This document shows positions 59,418 through 64,000 of a DNA stretch of 64,000 bases, in pieces. The position numbers and the translations under genes were made by a program. The stretch spans positions 2,480,001 through 2,544,000 of the forward strand of contig NZ_OY729424.1 in assembly GCF_963422335.1 (NCBI RefSeq), given 5' to 3'. Origin of the DNA: an uncultured Roseateles sp. (GTDB lineage Bacteria; Pseudomonadota; Gammaproteobacteria; Burkholderiales; Burkholderiaceae_C). Position 1 is the stretch's first letter. Each line of letters opens with the position of its first letter. The notes under the pieces were generated by a model. That model was not told the DNA's origin. It saw only the letters and a program-made list of their open reading frames with translations, and did not search any database.

Positions 59418-60479
59418 TCAGTAGGAACCCGAATCATCTCGGCCGATGGAATCAGGATCCACGCCCATGATGCGGGCCACTTCGGCCATAGCATCGGGTG
59501 CGAGGTCGCGCACCAGCTGGAGGAAGTTCTTTTCGATCAGCCGCTCGGCACGCCGCAGCAGCAGTTGGGCCGGATTGGTGGGCTCGCTGCGTTCGAGGTA
59601 GGCACAAACCAGGTTGATGGCCTTGATGGCGTCCTGGCGGCTCTCGATGCTCATCGGACCACCACCGCCGCGGCGAGTCCGCGGGGCACCGTCCTCGGCG
59701 CCGCCTGCCTCGCCAGCTTCGTCGCCATCACCTTCGGCGTCGGGGTCGGGTAGCAGCGACTCGATGGCCTCCAGCATGCCCTTGAGCGCCTTTACATCTA
59801 CCGCGTTCTCGATGCCGAACTTGTCGTTCATCAGCCGTTGCAGGGCCAGTACTTGTTGCCGGCCTGCCTCGCAGGCGGTGCGCAAGCGCGCCGCCAAGTC
59901 CGGCATATCGCCCAGCATGCCCTGGATCTGGCCAGCGGTCGGCGGCGATTCGTCGGGGCGGGCCGCCAGCCGATCAAGTGCGATCTCCACGTCGCGTGTG
60001 CGCAATCCGCCCATGCGGCGGTCATTGATCAGCAGCGCCTGGCGTACGTCGCCGAGCAGACCGTCGAGTTTGTCGATCGAGCCGAGCACGCTGATGCGGG
60101 CGAAGGCGTCGCCGTCGTCCGGGTCCAGGCCCGGATGCAGGCCATCCCAGAACCGCTCCAGCAGGCCGTGCATCAGACGCAGGCCCTCGGGCAAGGATTC
60201 CAGGCCTTCGAGATTGATCTTGGCGCGGGCCCAGCTCAGGGCAACGCGCAGGTCGCGGCTGCGCCCCAGCAAATCTTCTGCCAAGGCGCGGGCCTCGGGC
60301 CAGCTCGGTGGCTGGGCGGCAGCAAACTGAGTCTCGGGTTTGCCGGCAACGGCCTGGTCCAGTTCGAGAAAGCTGGGATCGTATTCAAGGTCATCCCCGC
60401 ACGCATTGCCATCCAGCGGCTCGAGCCAGCCGTCCACCGGTTGACGTTGCGCGTCAGAAGAATCGGAATCACCAGCCAT
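59418..60479 (-). CDS. tssA: T6SS assembly protein TssA
   Basis: 353 residues with the ImpA N-terminal domain (NACGDDLEYDPSFLELD, FWDGLHPGLDPDDGD) and a short C-terminal domain ending with RAERLIEKNFLQLVRDLAPDA. This is the short form of TssA, and it may act together with TagJ. I chose ATG 60479; an ATG at 60596 would add 39 residues not typical of the family. It is the first gene of the minus-strand T6SS cluster. Confidence 0.93.
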   Translation of the reverse strand: MAGDSDSSDAQRQPVDGWLEPLDGNACGDDLEYDPSFLELDQAVAGKPETQFAAAQPPSWPEARALAEDLLGRSRDLRVALSWARAKINLEGLESLPEGLRLMHGLLERFWDGLHPGLDPDDGDAFARISVLGSIDKLDGLLGDVRQALLINDRRMGGLRTRDVEIALDRLAARPDESPPTAGQIQGMLGDMPDLAARLRTACEAGRQQVLALQRLMNDKFGIENAVDVKALKGMLEAIESLLPDPDAEGDGDEAGEAGGAEDGAPRTRRGGGGPMSIESRQDAIKAINLVCAYLERSEPTNPAQLLLRRAERLIEKNFLQLVRDLAPDAMAEVARIMGVDPDSIGRDDSGSY

Positions 60480-60989
60480 TGCGTCGTACCTGTTTGAAGT
60501 TTTATTCGACTCGGGACTGCCGGACCGCTGCGCAATATGTATCGAGCCATGGCTGCGCGGGACCTGCTTCTGCGGGGCAATGTAACACCGGGCCATGACA
60601 ACTCATAGCGGGATTTGCATCGTCTGACCCCCCAGTTTCGAGTGCTTTTCGCCGGGCGGTGAGCACGGCGTATCAGGCCGGTATCAATTGCGCGGCAAGA
60701 GTCCCGGCAAGTGCCCGCCGCGACCTATTGGTGCGCAACGGCAACACCTTGGAAGGTCGTTGCAGGTGTGCCGAAGTTCTCGTCATAAAGGGGGGTGACG
60801 CACGAATGGGGGATATGTTTGAATCAACGTCCCGGCTAGCATGCGGCAGCAGTTGGCGAGCGGAGTTCGGCCAGCGACTGTGGGGCATTGGTCTAATCGA
60901 CAACCGCCCAGCCTCGGGTCTGCACCGGAGATCCAGTTCGAGCATTTGTCGCTACGCTCGCCTCACAGCCACCAATCCAGGGCATTCCG
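60480..60989. other. 510-bp intergenic region between tssA and the tpsB-type gene
   Basis: Divergent region that must hold the promoters of tssA (minus) and of the two-partner secretion operon (plus). Short open frames here (for example 60659-61024) have neither a convincing ribosome-binding site nor protein-like composition. No operator palindrome, RNA gene or repeat was recognised. Confidence 0.6.
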
Positions 60990-62603
60990 ATGAAGCTGCA
61001 AGCCGTTCGCATTTTTTCCCATAGCCTCCTGGTACTTTCCTTGGGGATGGCTTTGCCAGCCCTGGCCCAAACCGCCGCGGCTCCGCGCCTGCAGGTGAAC
61101 GCCTTCACCGTTACGGGCAATACCCTGCTACCCCAGGCCAGCCTCGACGCGGCGCTGCAACCCTTCAAGGGCGAGCGCACTTTGGAGGAGCTCAAGCAGG
61201 CCGCACTGGCCGTGCAGGAGCTGTACCGCCTGGCCGGCTACGGCGCCGTGATCGCCTACGTACCCGAACAGACCGCCGGGGCGGGCACCGCCACCATCGC
61301 CGTGCTGGAAGGACGCATCACCCGCATTGATGTGAGCGGCAACCAGCAGTTCAGCGAAGCCAACATCCTGCGCAGCCTGCCGCTGCTGGCCAAGGGCCAG
61401 ACCCCCCAGGTGCAGCGCATCGATGCGCAGATCCAGTTGGCCAACGAGAACCCGGCCAAGCAAGTTGCCGTCTCGCTCGAGGCCGGCCAGCGCCAGGGCG
61501 AGGTTGACGCCCACGTCACCGTCACCGAACAAGGTGCCCAGCGCTGGAGCGTGGCGCTGGACAACACCGGTAACGCCAGCACCGGCCGGCTGCGCGCCAA
61601 TCTGGGCTACCAGCATGGCGCGCTGTGGGACCTGGACCACCAGCTCTCGTTGCAATTCCAGTTCGCTCCAGAGAAGCTGTCATCGGTGGCGGTGTTCAGC
61701 GCCAGCTACCGCGTGCCCTTCTACGCTCAGGGCATGACGCTGGACGCCTACGCCGCGCACTCCAATGTGGACGGCGGCAGCACCGGCACGGCCGCCGGCC
61801 CGTTGCAGTTCAGCGGCAAGGGCGAGATCTTCGGCCTGCGCCTGAGCAAATACCTGCCCCGCATGGGCGAGGTCGACCAGCGCGTGATCCTGGGTTTCGA
61901 CCAGCGCGCCTACATCAACGACTGCAGCATCGCCGGCCTGCCCGCGGGCGCCTGTGGCACCGCCGGCGAGAGCATCACCGTGCACCCGCTGTCGCTGGAG
62001 TACACCCTGCAAAAGCAGGGCGACATCTCGATGGGGGCCAACCTCTCGCTGATCCACAACCTCGGCCTGGGCGGGCGCTACGGCGGGGACGCCAACTTCG
62101 AGAAGGTACGCGTGGGCGCCAAGCGCCACTACACCAGCGTGCGGCTGAACCTCTTCGGCGGCATGGCCCTGCCCCAGCAGTGGGCCTTGCAGGGGCGGCT
62201 GAACAGCCAATACAGCGCCGACGCCCTGGTCTCGGGCGAGCAGTTCGGCCTGGGCGGCGCCAACTCGGTGCGCGGCTACGAAGAGCGCGAGATCCTTGGT
62301 GACAGCGGTCTGTCGGCCAGCGTCGAGCTCTACGCCCCCGACATGGCCAAGCGCTTCAGCGACAGCCTGGGGAGCCTGCGTGCCCTGGCCTTTGTCGATG
62401 GCGGCAAGGTTCACAACCAGCGGGGCCTGCCCTGCCGCAACGCGCAGGTGTCCTGCGGGCTGGCCTCGGCGGGCCTGGGCTTGAGGCTGGGGGCGGGGGC
62501 GCTGCAGATGCGCCTGGACCTGGCCCAGGCCCTGCGCGCTGGTGCCCGCACAGAACGTAACGATACGCGCCTGCACTTCCAGGCGAACTACAGTTTTATC
62601 TGA
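60990..62603 (+). CDS. Two-partner secretion outer-membrane transporter (TpsB, FhaC/ShlB/HecB type)
   Basis: 537 residues. The signal peptide ends near ALPALAQ (residue 27). Two POTRA domains follow (about 36-105, LQVNAFTVTGNTLL; and 108-185, GRITRIDVSGNQQFSEANIL). The rest is a 16-strand beta-barrel with the loop-6 motif VRGY at residues 427-430 and the aromatic-rich C-terminus FQANYSFI. It secretes the TpsA exoprotein encoded 64 bp downstream. AGGG lies before the ATG. Length is normal. Confidence 0.93.
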   Translation: MKLQAVRIFSHSLLVLSLGMALPALAQTAAAPRLQVNAFTVTGNTLLPQASLDAALQPFKGERTLEELKQAALAVQELYRLAGYGAVIAYVPEQTAGAGTATIAVLEGRITRIDVSGNQQFSEANILRSLPLLAKGQTPQVQRIDAQIQLANENPAKQVAVSLEAGQRQGEVDAHVTVTEQGAQRWSVALDNTGNASTGRLRANLGYQHGALWDLDHQLSLQFQFAPEKLSSVAVFSASYRVPFYAQGMTLDAYAAHSNVDGGSTGTAAGPLQFSGKGEIFGLRLSKYLPRMGEVDQRVILGFDQRAYINDCSIAGLPAGACGTAGESITVHPLSLEYTLQKQGDISMGANLSLIHNLGLGGRYGGDANFEKVRVGAKRHYTSVRLNLFGGMALPQQWALQGRLNSQYSADALVSGEQFGLGGANSVRGYEEREILGDSGLSASVELYAPDMAKRFSDSLGSLRALAFVDGGKVHNQRGLPCRNAQVSCGLASAGLGLRLGAGALQMRLDLAQALRAGARTERNDTRLHFQANYSFI

Positions 62604-62667
62604 CCCTGAGGCAGGGCGCCCAAGCGCTCCGCCCCAGGCTCAAACCGATTTTGAGAGGCAGTACGCC

Positions 62668-64000
62668 ATGAGCCATTCCAGCCAGACCCTTCGCGCCTTC
62701 CCCCGCAACGTCGCCGCACGCCGCCTCACGCCGCGTCGGCTGGCCGCCGCGCTGGCCGCCGGCTCCCTGCTGACGCTGACGGTCTGGCCGGGCATGCAGG
62801 ACGCCGACGCTCAGGCGCTGCCCAGCGGCCTCAACGTCGTGCAGGGCCAGGCCAGGGTCAACACCGTTGGCAACCAGATGACGGTGACCAACTCCAACGG
62901 CGCGATCCTGAACTGGAGCAGCTTCTCGATCGGCGCCAGCAACGCGGTGCGCTTCGAGCAGGCCAATGCCAGCAGCCAGGTGCTCAACCGGGTGCTGGGC
63001 AACGACCCGTCCAACATCCTCGGCCAGCTCAGCAGCAACGGCAAGGTCTGGCTGCTCAACCCCAACGGCGTGCTGTTCGGCCAGAGCGCCCGCATCAATG
63101 TCGCCGGTCTGGTGACCAGCACCCTGAACCTCAGCGACCGGGACTGGGCCGCCGGGCGCTACAACTTCAGCGGGACCGGCACGGCCGACATCGTCAACCA
63201 GGGTGAGCTGCGCACGACCCTGGGCGGCCATGTGGCCCTGGTCGGCGCCAGCGTCAGGAACGAAGGTCTGATCGAAGCCCCGGGCGGGCAGATCCTCCTG
63301 GCTGCGGGCCAGAGCGTCGAGCTGATCGACACCGGCTCGCCCAATCTGAGCGTCAAGGTCACCGCGCCGCAGGGCCAGGCGCTGAATCTGGGCACCCTGG
63401 CCGCGGCCGGCGGGCGCATCGACATCCACGGCGCCATCGTCAACCAGCAGGGCATTGTGCGGGCCGACTCGCTGCAGGGCACGGGCGGCGACATCGTGCT
63501 GCGGGCCAGCCAGACGCTGATGCTCAGCGCCGACAGCCGCACCACGGCCGACGGCGGTGATGGCGGCAAGGGCGGCCAGATCCAGCTGCTGGGCCGGCAG
63601 GTGGGCCTGACGGACCGTGCCGTGGTCAGTGCCTCGGGTGCGGCAGGAGGCGGCCAGGTGCTGGTCGGCGGCGGGCAGCAGGGGCTGGACGCCAGCGTGC
63701 CCAATTCGGAGGCGGTGTACTTCGGCAAGGACGCCAGCATACGGGCCGATGCCACGGCCAGCGGCGACGGCGGACGCCTCATCCTGTGGAGCGACAAGTC
63801 CACCAAGGCCTATGGTTCCTTGAGCGCACGGGCAGGCGAGCAAGGCGGCAATGGCGGCTTCATCGAGACCTCCGGCCATTGGCTGGATGCGCAGCCGGCC
63901 AAGATCGATGTGGCAGCGCCGCATGGCAAGTCCGGGCAGTGGCTGCTCGACCCCTATAACGTCTTCATCAGCGACAGCTTCTTCTATGGCGAGCTGAACA
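62668..64000 (+). CDS. Two-partner secretion exoprotein (TpsA, filamentous haemagglutinin type), partial
   Basis: Open from the ATG at 62668 (AGAGG upstream) to the window end, 444 codons so far, so the 3' part is missing. A long signal peptide with an extended Arg-rich n-region ends at about residue 50 (DADAQA). The TPS domain follows, with NPNG at residues 131-134 (WLLNPNGVLFGQ), needed for recognition by the partner transporter. Then come glycine-rich beta-helix stretches and the block WLLDPYNVFIS often found in large adhesins. Whether the far end is an adhesin or a CDI-type toxin cannot be seen. Confidence 0.9.
   Translation, partial: MSHSSQTLRAFPRNVAARRLTPRRLAAALAAGSLLTLTVWPGMQDADAQALPSGLNVVQGQARVNTVGNQMTVTNSNGAILNWSSFSIGASNAVRFEQANASSQVLNRVLGNDPSNILGQLSSNGKVWLLNPNGVLFGQSARINVAGLVTSTLNLSDRDWAAGRYNFSGTGTADIVNQGELRTTLGGHVALVGASVRNEGLIEAPGGQILLAAGQSVELIDTGSPNLSVKVTAPQGQALNLGTLAAAGGRIDIHGAIVNQQGIVRADSLQGTGGDIVLRASQTLMLSADSRTTADGGDGGKGGQIQLLGRQVGLTDRAVVSASGAAGGGQVLVGGGQQGLDASVPNSEAVYFGKDASIRADATASGDGGRLILWSDKSTKAYGSLSARAGEQGGNGGFIETSGHWLDAQPAKIDVAAPHGKSGQWLLDPYNVFISDSFFYGELN

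Noticed and set aside
60600..60660. Possible sigma54 promoter before tssA (GG-N10-GC within GGGGTCAGACGATGCA on the minus strand)
   Set aside because: Only GG and TGCA agree; the rest of the -24 element is absent, so chance is likely in GC-rich DNA.
60659..61024. 121-codon frame in the tssA-tpsB intergenic region
   Set aside because: No ribosome-binding site, overlaps the start of the transporter gene, and composition gives no sign of a protein.

Overview
The window is a high-GC chromosomal segment with dense, often overlapping genes. No rRNA, tRNA, CRISPR array, insertion sequence or phage gene was recognised. A complete-looking proteobacterial type VI secretion system (T6SS), TonB-dependent uptake, a two-partner secretion pair and the codon style point to a betaproteobacterium of the order Burkholderiales (Roseateles/Mitsuaria-like is my guess; it is inference, not a match).

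Region 1 (about 1-10.7 kb and 18.3-25.9 kb) is a beta-glucan utilisation locus in two parts. The first part holds glucokinase (minus strand), then on the plus strand a signal-less GH30 hydrolase, a TonB-dependent receptor, a tryptophan-halogenase-family flavoprotein, an exported GH30 hydrolase, a sugar-binding protein and a GH16 lipoprotein. The second part, on the minus strand, holds a LacI-family regulator, a paralogous sugar-binding protein, two MalF/MalG-type permeases, a GH1 beta-glucosidase, an MsmK/UgpC-type ATPase and a polysaccharide deacetylase. The perfect 14-bp palindrome TGAAAGCGCTTTCA occurs before the first GH30 gene (shared with divergent glk), before the receptor and before the second transporter operon. 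At two sites it sits directly after a TTGACA-type promoter, so one LacI repressor probably controls the whole set. Likely flow: GH16/GH30 cut beta-1,3/1,6-glucan, the receptor and ABC importer take up oligomers, GH1 and cytoplasmic GH30 release glucose, and Glk phosphorylates it.

Region 2 (10.7-18.3 kb) separates the two halves. It holds a membrane protein, a metallophosphoesterase, two small proteins, an ECF41-type sigma factor with its carboxymuconolactone-decarboxylase-family partner, and a five-gene operon that combines an NrtA/SsuA-type ABC importer with a Sco1-like and a cupredoxin-like protein. Two near-identical ECF41 promoters (TGTCACA-N16-CGTC) precede the sigma gene and its partner.

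Region 3 (26-60.5 kb) is the T6SS. A plus-strand block (26-32.2 kb) encodes two helical proteins of unknown function, a protein with a HExxH zinc-protease motif (candidate effector), a CpXC-domain protein and a PLP-dependent aldolase-like enzyme. The minus-strand block (60.5 to 32.2 kb) reads tssA, tssB, tssC, four hcp-family genes, a zinc-ribbon gene, tagJ, tssE, tssF, tssG, clpV, vgrG, DUF4123, two unknown genes, an FHA gene, a PP2C phosphatase, a PAAR-like gene, tssK, tssL (with OmpA domain) and tssM. No tssJ and no PpkA-type kinase were found in the window.

Region 4 (61-64 kb) is a two-partner secretion system: a FhaC/ShlB-type transporter followed by a filamentous-haemagglutinin-type exoprotein that runs off the window end.
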